Shown here: piece by piece, positions 1 through 11,950 of the stretch
Layout of the letters: each line of letters starts with the position of its first letter
Numbering within the stretch: position 1 is the first letter of the stretch
From: Hyaloscypha bicolor E
Taxonomy: Eukaryota > Ascomycota > Leotiomycetes > Helotiales > Hyaloscyphaceae
Length of the DNA: 64,000 bases
Assembly: GCF_002865645.1 (NCBI RefSeq)
Contig: NW_020194585.1
Coordinates: 620,001 to 684,000 of the forward strand
Direction of reading: 5' to 3'
Translations under genes and position numbers: made by a program
The notes under the pieces: generated by a model
Databases searched by the model: none
Told to the model about the DNA's origin: nothing
Seen by the model: the letters and a program-made list of their open reading frames with translations, nothing else

Positions 1-1429
1 CTAATTAAACTACTTCTTATTTCTATTAATAGCCTCTTAAATTTTAGTAAAAAAGCTCTTATTACTATTTTCTTTATTAGATTTAGTAATCTCAAGTATA
101 GTATAAATAAAGTGCCTAAAAGCAGACAAATACTTCAAAATAGTTAGAATCTATAAAAGAGAATTAAGAAAAGGAAGCTTATAATATTTTTAGTAATTAG
201 AAGTTCTATAAGAAAAAGCTATATAATAGAAATATAAGAGATTAAAATAGCTAAATAAGAATAACTAGAAGTATATTTCTAGTAATAAAAACCTTAGCTA
301 ATAATATTATAGTAAGAACTATTACTTTTGCCCTTTAGAGCAAATAAGACTATATTAAGTTAAAATAAGCTTTAGAATAGTATAAAGAACTTATAATAAC
401 CTATATAAGGGATCTCTCTAAAACTAGTATAAATAGAACGAGAAATATAAGGCTTTAGTATAGACTTCTTTATTTTTAGTAAAGAAATACTAGAAGTATT
501 AGAAAATATTATAGAAATCTAAACCTTAATACTTTATTAAAAGTAAGCTTTATATTAATAAGTTAAGAGCTATATTTATAGCAAACTTGCAAGCTACTTA
601 ATATTATTTAAGGTTAGTAAAAAGTAAAGTAAGAATATATTTTAGGTTAAAAATATCTTGAATTTATAAGCCGGAATTAACTTAATAATAGCGCAAAAAG
701 AGATAAATACTATATTTATAATAATTAGAAGTTTAGGAAAAGATCTCTAGAAAGATATTAAAGAAAAGCATTTAATTAGAGGCTCTAGAGTTAGTAAAAA
801 GAAAGAGTTTATATAGGAATTCCCTGGAATTTGGTAATCTGGGAAAATAATATATACTAAGCCTATTTAAATTAGAATATTAATACGGCTCTATAAAACT
901 CATATATTAGACGAATTTTACTATTTTAAAGCTCTCTAATTAGGTAAAATAGGTAAAACACGATATTATGCTTTTCTAGAGAATATATTATAGTAAGAAT
1001 TATTAAATTAGGGCTAGTATAATTACTTTACTTAGTTAGAATCTATATACTTATTTCCTAAAGCTTTATACTTTACTTAAGCTCTTTTCTAGCTAGTTTA
1101 ATAAACTCTTTTACTATTTAATATAACTCCCTATTTTATAATCTTTATATATATTAGATTATTTATATAAGATAACCTTATTAATAAATATTATTTTATA
1201 GCTAATAAATAAGTAGAATATTACTAGAAATTTCACTTATATATTAACTAATTTACTAAGAAAGTTAATAAACTAAAGGTAATTACTAGTTAATTTTATA
1301 TAAAGGAAAAACTAGTATAAGAAAAAATAATAAAGTAAAGATATAAGTAAGTAAATATCCAGAAATATTATAGGTTCTTATTAAGAGAATTATTTAGGGG
1401 CTAATACTAAGGCTTCTTTTTGCTTTTAG

Positions 1430-2215
1430 TCTATAGTAATTAACTATAGCTTATTAGAATTAAGAATTTTACTCTATTTATAAATAAGAATAATTATTAG
1501 ATTAATAATTAGATATTTAATATAAGAAATAAACTAATATAAAACTTTTCTAAATTTAATAATAAACTACTAAAAATTATTTATATAATATAACTAGTTA
1601 CCGGAAATACCCGTAACTTTATTTATAATTAACTAGAACCTAAATTAGTTAGATAGATCTTAATTATTAAATAGATCTTTAAGATTCTCTAATAAGCTTA
1701 TAGTAAAAATAAAGAAATAAAATACTAGGAAATAAAAGAAATATACTAGTACCTAAAATAAAGAAATAAGCTATTTCCGGTATTCTAGGCAAAATTTACT
1801 TATTTAATAATAAAACTAGGAAAATTACTAGATAATTAATATAATAATCTAATAAATAAAATAAATCTCGAACTATTTAAGAGCTTAAGTAATAAGAAGT
1901 TTAATTTATTTAGGGATTTTACTAAGTAATATATAGAATAAGAAAATAGGCTTCTCTTAATTAAAAACTAATAATTCTAAGAAAAATAACTAATAAAAAC
2001 TATTTATTACTAAATATTACTCTAAATTAAGAAGCCTGCCAGAAACTAAGGAGCTATTATAACCCTATATCTAGTAAATTAATTATAATAGCTAGTATTT
2101 TTATAATTAAAAGAGATAGTTTATTAAGAATTTAAAAAAAAATTAAACTAATCTAAGGATTTCTATTATTATAGTTATAGAAAGCCTAGATATATAAAAA
2201 ATGCCTATCCTAACT
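1430..2215 (+). pseudogene. Decayed gag with a mutated CCHC zinc knuckle
   Basis: The frame reads like the Gag of fungal Gypsy elements, ending in a zinc knuckle at 2161-2208. Spacing is exactly that of C-x2-C-x4-H-x4-C, but all four ligand positions are now Tyr (codons at 2167, 2176, 2191 and 2206). TGT/TGC to TAT/TAC and CAT/CAC to TAT/TAC are both single RIP-type transitions. Numerous TAA and TAG stops make the gene non-functional. Confidence 0.7.
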
Positions 2216-2949
2216 CTAATAAAGTTATATTTATTAAAGAAAATTATTTAGAAAAAGCTAATAATTTAAAGGCAAATAATAAAAATACTAATTCTTATTA
2301 TTTAATAAAAAATATAATATTAATAAGTCGGGAAAAGCCTAGCTCTAGATATAAAAATAGCCTTTCTAAAGTAAGAGCTTTACTAAAGACCTATAGATCT
2401 CACTTAACTAATTAGTAAAAACTAGTTTCTTATTAAATATAAAATATATTAGAAAAATAAAACTATAATTTTCTAGTATTTAGTAAATACTAGAGTAAAT
2501 ATATATATTCTAATTAACTAAAAGTATATTTGCCCCCTAATAAAAGTATTATAAATACTTTTATATAAACTCAAAACCCCTATTTCCTTACTAGATTTTA
2601 ATAAATAATCTAGTAAAGCTATTTAATATATAATTATAGTAAATCTAGATATTAATTAGTATTTCTAAACTTAATAATATTTATTTATTACTAATCTCGG
2701 CTTTTATAATATAATCTTAAGAAGAAAATAGCTTATAAAATATAATGTCTTATTAGATTATTAATAGAACTAGCTTTACTAGCTAGAAGATTATAAAATA
2801 AGTTAGCTAGATTTTATTTAGAAAATCCGATATTTTAATAAGAAATATTAAAAAGATAAATATCTAGAAAATATTCTAACTAGAATTCTAAAAAAAAACT
2901 AGTAAAATAAGATTAGAGAAATAAAAGAATATATTTCTTATTTCTTTAT

Positions 2950-4085
2950 AAGACCTTCTTATTAGAAAAGCCAAATATTAGGTAAAGAAAAAAGAACTAG
3001 ATCTTAATATTCTTAAAATAAATAGGTTACTAGGCTATTTCCCTTATTTTATTAGAGTAATTACTTTCTAATTAAATACTAGAGATCCTAGTAATTTAAT
3101 TGAATTAGTTACTATTAATAAAATTAATTATATATTTAAGAAATAAGGCTATAAACTAAAGAGATATTTATTATTATCTATAGTAATTAAATAACTAATA
3201 CTATAGTTTACCGGATATTATACTTAAACTAGTAATTTTATATATTCTCTAAATATAAATAATTAGATATTCTTAATAATATTCTATTTTTTAACTCTAA
3301 AATTTTTTAAAAGCTTTAGGTATTTCTCCCTATATAGCTATATAATATAGCTAGGGCATTTTCTAAGAAAGTAGTAGATATATTTCTATAGTTTTAGTTC
3401 TTTAACTATAAGCTCCGTTTTAATAAACTAGATTTCTTAATAAAAATAGCCTATCTTTATAAAATAAGCTCTTATAAACTCAAAAAAATATAAGAATATT
3501 TTATTAAGAACCTAAAAAAGAGCTTTATTAAACTATCTAATTCCTCTTTTTTATTACTTATCTTATTTATTAAAAAGAAAAATAATAGCTTATAATTTTA
3601 TATTAATTATTAATAGCTAAATACTATAATAAAAAAGAATTATTACCTTTTATTACTTATTACTAAGATATTTAACTAATTAGCTAAATTATTAGTATTT
3701 ACTAAGTTAGATATTTAATATATTTTTAATTAAATCTATATAGAACTAGCTTCTATAATATAAGTAGCTTTTAGGATAAGATATAGATCCTTTAAACTAG
3801 TAATTCTATTATTTAAACTTTATAATAGTTCTATAACTTTTTAATAATATATTAATACTATTCTAATAAATTATTTAGATAACTTTTACTTAGCCTATAT
3901 TAATAATATATTTATTTTTTCTAAGAATAAGAAGAAGTATTAATAATATATTAGAATAGTTTTATAAAAGCTCTAGAATACCGAATTATAAGTTAATATT
4001 TATAAATATAAATTTAAAATCTCTAAAATAATATTCTTGGGATTTATTATTTCGAATTAAAATATATAAATAAATTTTACTAAAA
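2950..4085 (+). pseudogene. Decayed Gypsy reverse transcriptase (outer element)
   Basis: Around 3880-4060 the plus frame is recognisably the RT palm: a YLDN..LAY stretch, the catalytic box, IFSKN, then a V.IYKYKF.ISKIIFLGFII-like segment. The catalytic box that should read Y-x-D-D is Y-I-N-N at about 3896-3907, which is D to N by G-to-A change at both codons. RT function is therefore lost even apart from the stops. The coding sequence is cut at 4111 by the nested element. Confidence 0.75.
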
Positions 4086-4111
4086 CCTTTATTATCTGAA
4101 ACTAGTATTAA

Positions 4112-4409
4112 TATAAGGTATTTATTAGTAGGTAATAAAATAATAGAATAAATTAGTATATTATAAAACTATAGTATTAAATTCAATATAGAACTAATCT
4201 CTATTTCTCCTATAAGGTTTAAGGAAGCCCCCTCTAAATAGAAGGCCCCGATAATATATATATAATTAGTAATTTATAAGCCTAATACTTATAATATAAA
4301 TAATAGTTAGTTATAATATTAAAAGGCTTTTAATCTCTCTAATTAATACCTATAATATCCGAGGTTTATTATATATCTTTAAGTTATATATAATTCTATA
4401 TATATTATA
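4112..4409 (-). repeat. 3' LTR of the nested Gypsy element (298 bp)
   Basis: This is a direct copy of 11648-11945 with the same length. The copies differ almost only by C/T and G/A exchanges plus at least one transversion, so most divergence comes from independent RIP hits. It is the downstream LTR for a leftward-transcribed element. Confidence 0.88.
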
Positions 4410-6439
4410 ACTATATCCCTTTTCTAAAATCTTATTCCTAAAATCTATTAATCTATTCTAGTAAAATATTTAATTAATTATATATTTAATTAAGGTAAAC
4501 TTCTAGTATCTTAGAAAGTGGGTTTACTAATATAATCTAGATAATAGATATAAAAATCGTCTAATTAGATTAGGGCTAAATAAGCGAGAAGAAAGAGTAA
4601 CTATATCTTAGATATAGAGACTAGCTAGTAATTGTAATTTTATTTGAGATCTAAGTATTTTAATTAGCTCGATCCAAAGTATTAAAGTACTACCTCACGA
4701 AATTAATACTACTTATTAGATCTTATATTAGAATAATCTAAATAGCTATATAGAAAGAATTTAATAAATATTTATATAAGAAATTTATATAAATATTTTT
4801 AAGGTTCTAGAGATTATTTATAGGCTTCTGGAAATATATATTAATTAGTTATACTAATTTCTAATTAGAACTAGCTTAAAAACTAGTAGTTAATTCAGAT
4901 AGTTCTCTACTTCTATAAAAGAACCTCTTTATATTACTATATACTTTCTTTTTTTCTAATAACTATATATATAATAACTTTTTCTATTATTATTTTCTAG
5001 CTTCTTCTTTTACTCTTCTTTAAGTCTTTTTTAATTATTTTTAATTAATTCTATAATATCTTTTTCTGGCTTTATTATCTATTTATATAATAATAAATAT
5101 AAAAGTAATCTTATAGCCTTCTTTTCTATTACTAGTAAATACTTGAAATATTTCAAGTATTTACTTATTAATTTCTTTACCTTATATACTATAATATCTA
5201 GTAAGAAGAATTATAACTATTATAATAAGAGTTCTAAGTCTTATATATTAGTAAGTTCTTTAGCTTTAATATCTATTAAAGCTAATATAATTTTAGATTT
5301 CTTATTACTTATTAAAGGCTTACTAGTTCTAGAAAGATACTATTATAATCTTTAAGAAATTTCTTAAAATATATTCTAAATAGTATTATATTAATAAAAA
5401 TAATATTATTAATTAGGTTTTTAAAAACTAGAAGAATACTAATAAGCTTTGGAATTCTTTTTCCCGTCTTAATAAGGTAAATAATAATATTACTTGGGTT
5501 AGTATTCCGAAAATAAGTTTTTTCTAATATATTTAGGTACTTACTAATTTCTTAAAGAAATACTATAATATCTATTTTTAAGGCATTAATCTTATTACTA
5601 AGCTTATTATAGAAATTACTAAATAATCTATTACTAGTACTTTAAGTACTAATAATATAATACTTATAGTTATTTAGGACCTAACTTTAGAAGTTTAGGC
5701 CTTTTATAAGGTATATATAGCTATTATAAGTTCCTTACTTACTTCTTTTAATATTCTTAATACTAATATTATTATAGTATAATTATATTTCATTAAAAAA
5801 TAAGCGGATTTCGGAAAGTATTAGCTAATTTTTTACTAAGTTCTAAATAGGGCCAGTATTTAGTATTCTTATTTTAGGAATTAGGAATTTATAAGAATTA
5901 AAGTTTATTTATTTAAAATACCTATAGCTAGTTTACCTATAATAAATCTTTCTTAATTCTAAATCTTTTTCTAATAATTTAAATATAATTCTTATAAGCT
6001 TTAATAAAACTTTAGAAAACCTTTATAAATAAAAAAACCCAGAAAAAGAATATTTCTATTACTATTTCAGGTCTTTTCTTAGCTATTTAGGTTCTTTCTT
6101 TCTTTTAAGTAGCCTTTTTCTTAATAGTTTAGAATTCTTTTTAATTTTAAGAGATTATTAAAAGATAGTTTCGGATTTTAAACTATAGTTTCAGTTATAT
6201 AATTTCAGAAATTTCTTGAAATTTTTAAGATTAGAAAAAGCAAATAACTAGATATTATAATCTTTAGGCCAGGCTTTCTATTTAATTAAATACTATTACT
6301 TTTTATTTCTATTATTTTATTAGTAATTAATAATGGCTTCTATTTTCTATTCTTGTTTTTTATTATTATTTACTAATTCCGGAAGTTTTCCGAAAAGATA
6401 TAAATATAGCTCTTAATTTTTTATTATTATATACTTTTT

Positions 6440-7300
6440 AAGAAAAGAAATATAGAAAGTTAGATATAAATAATTATATATATTTAGTAATTCTAACTTA
6501 TATATCAAATTACTAATATATTTAAGAATTCTAAATAGACCTATAAATTTTAGCTTAAGCTTCTTTACCTTAAGTTTAATATTCTTTATTAATAGTATTA
6601 TTTAGACTTCTTTAAAATAATATTTAGCTAACTAGTATTTATTATAATAAATTTCCCGGTTATTTTATATATAATATTATAAATCCTCGAGCTTTCTTTA
6701 CTTTACTTTAAGAGTTTCTAGTCTCTTATATATAGCTAGTATTTCTCTTATAATTCTATTTTTAGGATTTTATAAAAGTTAAGGGTAATATTTATAATAT
6801 ATATAGAAAAATATATTCTATAAAACCTAATATTTTAAGTTATTATATATAAATTCTATAAAAAATAACTTCTTAAACTAATTATTCTTTTAGGTATTAT
6901 AATAATATTTTAGGTAATATTTCAGAGCCTGATTTTGCTTTTTTATCTAACTATTTATCTAAAAATAGTAAGCTATACTTAAATACTATTTATATATTAA
7001 ATAAAAGCAGAAAGCGAACTAGAACTAGCTAGTAAATACTATTTCTTAATTAGAAACAATTTTATTAGGAAAGCTAAAAATTAAGAAAACATATTTCTAT
7101 ATAATTTTAGTAAGCTCCGGAAAGTTAATAGTCTTATAATATATAATATATCTCGCTATTTTAGAGTACTAGTTAATAATTATAAGAATTATATTAAAAT
7201 CGGAATCTTTTATCGGGTTTTTATATAATAATAGACCTATAATAAAATCTATAGAGATCTTACTTTAGAATCTCTCAGGCTATAATAAACTACTAAGTAA
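6440..7300 (-). pseudogene. Decayed Gypsy integrase and C-terminal region (nested element)
   Basis: Around 7090-7270 on the minus strand the reading corresponds to the integrase core start (a D-F-I-I-G-L-like segment, then I-I-I-N and K-T-I-N). Further on (about 6470-6540) it gives KFIGLFRILKYISNL.YKLEL, typical of the Gypsy C-terminal 'KFIGPFRI' region that follows integrase. Stops are frequent. Its position at lower coordinates than RT fits leftward transcription. Confidence 0.65.
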
Positions 7301-8769
7301 ACTATATAGTAAATACCTTTTTACTTTAACTTTCTAGTAAATATTATATTTTTAATAATAATTACAAATATTTTTTTCTATATTCTTTTAATATTAAGAT
7401 CTTCTAAGAAGCTTAAAAGTTTTCTTTATTTTATAATATCTAGTTATTAGGTTATTATAATAAAGTTTTATAACTTCTTAATATAAAGCGGAATTATTAG
7501 ATATAATAATTCTGAAATAGTATCTAAATAAGCCCGAATTATTTTTCTAGATTTCTTTTCCTTTAGTATCTTTTTTACTAAGCCTTTATTTTATAATATT
7601 CTAATATCGAGAATTATTTCTCTAAGCTATCTAAATAATATCTAGAAGAGATTTAGATAAAGGGGCTAGTACTATAGCTCTTTTAATAGCTATATATATC
7701 TATATATAAGAAATTAGATATTTGTAATTATTTAATTTAAAAACTCGGGAAATCGAGAAATCTTTAGTTTTATTAAGTAATATAATTATAGATATCTCTA
7801 TTATTTTAGTTATAGTAATAGAGCCTTTAAGATATCTCTCTATATCTTACTTCTTAATTAATTCTATAATTAAGGGATCTATAAGATAATTTATTTACTT
7901 ATCTTATAGTAAATATTTCTTCTTAGCTATTATAAATATAGTAAATATTAAATAATACTTATTTTAAAGAGGGAATTCTTTAGATATTTATAAGAACTTC
8001 TAAATTGCAATTATAAAAGCTTTTTTTAGCTTATTCTAAAAAATTAGAAGCCAAATTATATTAATAGAACCTTTTTTATAATTAGGTTTTTTACTAGATT
8101 TATCTACTGGATTTAAGGTGCCTTTATAGTAAATAATATTAAAATTATATATTATAAAATATATTATCTAATATATTTAATAGCTTTCTAGATACTTTAT
8201 TTCTATAAAGTATTAGAGGTTATTATAATTTATAATAACCTTAATTATAAATCTGGACTTTTTAAGGTAATAGTACTAATACTTAAAGGTTTTAATAATT
8301 ATAAGCAGCTCTCTATTATAGGTACTATAATTATATTTGGCTCCGGAAAGTTTCTGGAACCAGAATATTATTAGATACTAGTATTTTTTCGGGTTATTAC
8401 TAGAATTAACTTATTATAAAATAGTACTAGTAATTATAAATTTCAATATATTAGTTTTAATATAAATCTTTTTAGAAGAGTTAAAATAGACTAGAATAGG
8501 CATTATAGTAAAAGCTTTTTTTTAAAGTTTTAAAGCTTTTAGCTACTTTATTTATTTATATAAAAGAACCGGATTTCTGGCTCTTTTCTATTTTTTTTAA
8601 GAGATTTATTAAGCTTATAGTTACCTGAGAGTAATAATAAATAAATCTATAATAGAAATTAGTAAATTCAAGAAATACTTAAATATTATAAAATGATTTT
8701 AGTTCTAGCTATTTAATAATATTATAGACCCGTTTAGAATTCGTATAAATATTTTCTATTTTAATAAGA

Positions 8770-9250
8770 AAGCCCAAAAATTCGATTTCCTTAATATTAA
8801 ACTTGTATTTACTAAGTTTATAAAACAGGTTATTTTTATATAGCCTAGTAAATATCTAGTAAATATAATTATAGTATTTACCTTTATTTCGGAAGTAAAT
8901 AAAAATATTATTTAAATAAATAACTATAAAATAATCTAGAAGCCTTATAAGTATAATATTAATATATATTTAAAATATAGCTAGTATATTAGCTAGCCTA
9001 AAAAGTATTATAAGATATTTAAAATAGCTATAACGGATTCTAAAAGCCGTCTTTTACTTATATTCTTTATAAATTCTTATCTAATAATATATATTCTTAA
9101 AATTTAGCTTTATAAAAATCTTGGCTTCTTAAAGCCGGTTAAAAGTCTTATTAATAAAAGAAAGCGGATACTAATTCTTAATTATAACTTAATTAAGTCT
9201 ATAATAATTAATATAAAGATATAGCCCTTTATCTTTCTTAGAAATAAAAA
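8770..9250 (-). pseudogene. Decayed Gypsy reverse transcriptase (nested element)
   Basis: The minus-strand translation follows the RT order: F-I-K-L-N-F (from F.KLDL), a KTAFR box, Y-x-Y-F-x-Y-L, then the catalytic box and LSKYKF...IEFLGFLI. The Y-L-D-D box is Y-L-N-N at about 8906-8917, losing both catalytic aspartates by G-to-A change, exactly as in the outer element. Many stops interrupt the frame. Confidence 0.75.
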
Positions 9251-11647
9251 GAATAGGCGCCTTTATTAGGCTTTTACTAGGCCTTATTTAATGTTTATAA
9301 AACATATCCTATAAATATAGATATAATACTTCTAGTTAGGTTTCTAATAGATTATATAAAGGCCTATATAGAACCATACTATCTATATTAATAAAGTATT
9401 TAATACTACTAAGATTAGAAAGTTCCGAAGCTTTATTAGAATTAAAAACCTCTAAGAAGTTTTTATATTTATTATTCAGGAAATAGATAGATATCTCTAA
9501 GGCCCCTTTCCGAAAAGTATTAATTTACTATATTAAAAACTTCTATTTAGTATTACTAGAACTATATAATAAAATAGAGATCTAGTAATTATTATAAATA
9601 TATAAAGCCTATTATCTAGAATAGTTATATTTGCCTTTAGTTAAGAATAAGACTTAAGATACTAGCTTAGGATACTAGTTAAGCTTCTTACTAAACTCTT
9701 TTAGTATTAGAATCTTAATATTATTAGGCTATATAGATATATATATCTATTATTTTTTTAATATAGTTTATATATTATATAAGAATTATTTTATAAAATT
9801 CTATATTAAAAATAAGGCTATAAAAGCTAATATTCTTATATTTATAAAACTAGAGCTTAAAAGAACGCATTTTATTATAATTATTTATAATAAATACTTT
9901 AAGATTATAGGCTTAATAGACCTTAAATCTATTTCTATAAAAGGTTATAAATTCTTAATTATATTTAGCTAAAGTAATAAAGCTCCGGCTTTAAGCCTAA
10001 TTATTATTAAGGAAGTTATAGTCTAATCCGGTATTACTAAGTCTACTATATATTTCTAAGGCATTTACTTCTAGCTATATTAATCTTACTTAAATAGTTA
10101 TATAAAGTAATATACCTTTTTTATTATAGCTAAAATTATTAATATTTAAGATTTGGCTTTTTCTTTTCTCTATTTCTTAGGAGAATTTTCTCTAAAGCAC
10201 TCCTTTATAGTAATAGTATTAATCTACTTCTATAAATACCTTAATTTTTTTATAGTTTTAGCCTTATTAGGGTTCTACTAAGTTTATTTAGTATATTTGA
10301 AATACTTTATACTTTCTAAGAAGTACTCTTTCTATCTATAAGTCTAATAAACTATATCTGAAGTAAAACTAGTACTTTATTAAGGCCTTAAAAAAGTTAA
10401 AGTATTATCTAAGGATTTCTTATATAATTTTCGGAACTTATTCTTTCTTTTTTAATAGCCTTATAAATCAGAATTTACTAAGTTAGAGTCTTTAGGAGCA
10501 GAATTGCTCTTACTAGACTCTTCTGCCTTTACTTTTCTTAATTTGGGATAAGTAGTATATTCTGCTTTCTAAGCTTTCTTAAGTTACTTAAAAACAGATA
10601 TTACTTTATTTTCTAAGAAAATAAATATAAGTATCTAATAAGTCTTATAGTTAGATAAAGTAGTATTAAGAGTCCGGATCCGGTTTCTCTTAAAATATAG
10701 GTTCTAGTTAACTTTAAGACTAATTATCCGAATATATAACTCGGTAACTATCTTATTATTCTTTTAATAAAGATCTTAGAGCTTCTTAAAGGTATCTTAT
10801 TAACGGGTTTGAAATACTTAAAGTATATTAGCCAAGTAGGCCTTAAATTACTTCTAATAAACCTTATATAATAGTGGACTTTACTTTATTATAGCCTCCT
10901 AAATATTATAAAGTTCGTCTCTAAAGGCACTTATAGTAAAGTTAACTCTAGAAGAATATCTGTTATAAGTTCAAGATTAGGTTCTAAAGACTACTTTCTA
11001 GAAAGATATAAATATTCTCTATTTCTTAAGGGACTTTCTATAATATAAATCAGGTATTCGGACCTTAAAAAGCTTCTCTCGGTCCAAATATATTTTTAGA
11101 ATATTATATAGTAGCTTCTAACAAATAGTATTAAGATTACTCTTAAAGCTTATTATATTAAAAAAGGAAGTAAATTCTAACCCTATTTCAGGAAGTTCCC
11201 TAATAAAAATTACTAAGAAAGATAAGGTAAACTTATAAATAGAATTTCTATAAGATATAGTAAACTATAAGGTATTTCTGAGGGCACTCTTATATTACTT
11301 TAACTATAGAATATATTAGTTAATTGCATTTACTAATTCTTGCTTTTATTAGAGCGCTTTAATATTAGTATATAATCTCTATTTTATAGCTTGGGTAGTA
11401 GTAACTTAGGTATTAATCTCGGCGTCTTAATTATTACCGGAATTATTTCTATTATTATTACTAGCTCTCAGAGGCTTCTAAAGGACCCTATTAAAAGTAT
11501 TAGACGAGCCTTTACTATTACCTATATCGGGATTAATCTAATTAACTTCCTCTATAGAAATAGCTCCGGCAAGAAATTATATATTTTACAGATTTCGAGA
11601 TATAATTACTTATTAAACTACTTCCTTTAAGGATAGAGAGATTAGCT

Positions 11648-11945
11648 TATAAGGTATTTATTAGTAGGTAATAAAATAATAGAATAAATTAGTATATTAT
11701 AAAACTATAGTATTAAATTCAATATAAAACTAATCTCAATTTCTTCTATAAAGTTCAGGAAAGCTCCCTTTAAATAGAAGGCCCTAATAATATATATATA
11801 ATTAGTAATTTATAAGCCTAATACTTATAATATAAATAATAGTTAGTTATAATATTAAAGGGCCTTTAATTTCCCTAATTAATACCCGTAATATCCAAGA
11901 TTTATTATATGCCCTTAAATTATATATAACCCTATATATATTATA
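11648..11945 (-). repeat. 5' LTR of the nested Gypsy element (298 bp)
   Basis: This is the partner of 4112-4409, followed directly by the second ATTAA copy at 11946-11950. In the leftward orientation this is the promoter-bearing LTR. No promoter motif survives that I can defend. Confidence 0.88.
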
Positions 11946-11950
11946 ATTAA

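Larger units (their letters stand above)
1430..4111 (+). mobile_element. Outer Ty3/Gypsy retrotransposon, 5' half (RIP-ruined)
   Basis: Reading the plus strand through many stops gives the usual Gypsy order: a gag-like region (about 1430-2215), a gag zinc knuckle (2161-2208), then reverse transcriptase (about 2950-4085). The element is interrupted after 4111 by a second retrotransposon and its reading resumes at about 11951 with the sequence that follows RT in Gypsy polyproteins. I could not find its 5' LTR. Orientation is opposite to the element nested in it. Confidence 0.8.
4112..11945 (-). mobile_element. Nested Ty3/Gypsy LTR retrotransposon (RIP-ruined)
   Basis: Two direct repeats of identical length (298 bp) bound the element, and the 5-bp sequence ATTAA occurs immediately outside both ends (4107-4111 and 11946-11950), as a target-site duplication. 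Inside, minus-strand translation gives RT (about 8770-9250) and integrase plus its C-terminal part (about 6440-7300), so transcription ran leftward. A purine-rich tract lies just inside the left repeat when read on the minus strand (about 4411-4427), the expected place of the polypurine primer. LTR termini read TA...TA, consistent with original TG...CA after RIP. Length is 7834 bp. Confidence 0.88.

Noticed and set aside
5143..5355. Open frame of 70 codons in the AT block
   Set aside because: It lies inside the nested Gypsy element on the wrong strand, and its Tyr/Ile/Asn/Leu composition is what AT-rich DNA gives by chance.
11391..11630. Open frame of 79 codons before the right LTR
   Set aside because: It is antisense to the nested element's gag end; Ile/Ser/Leu-rich without any motif.
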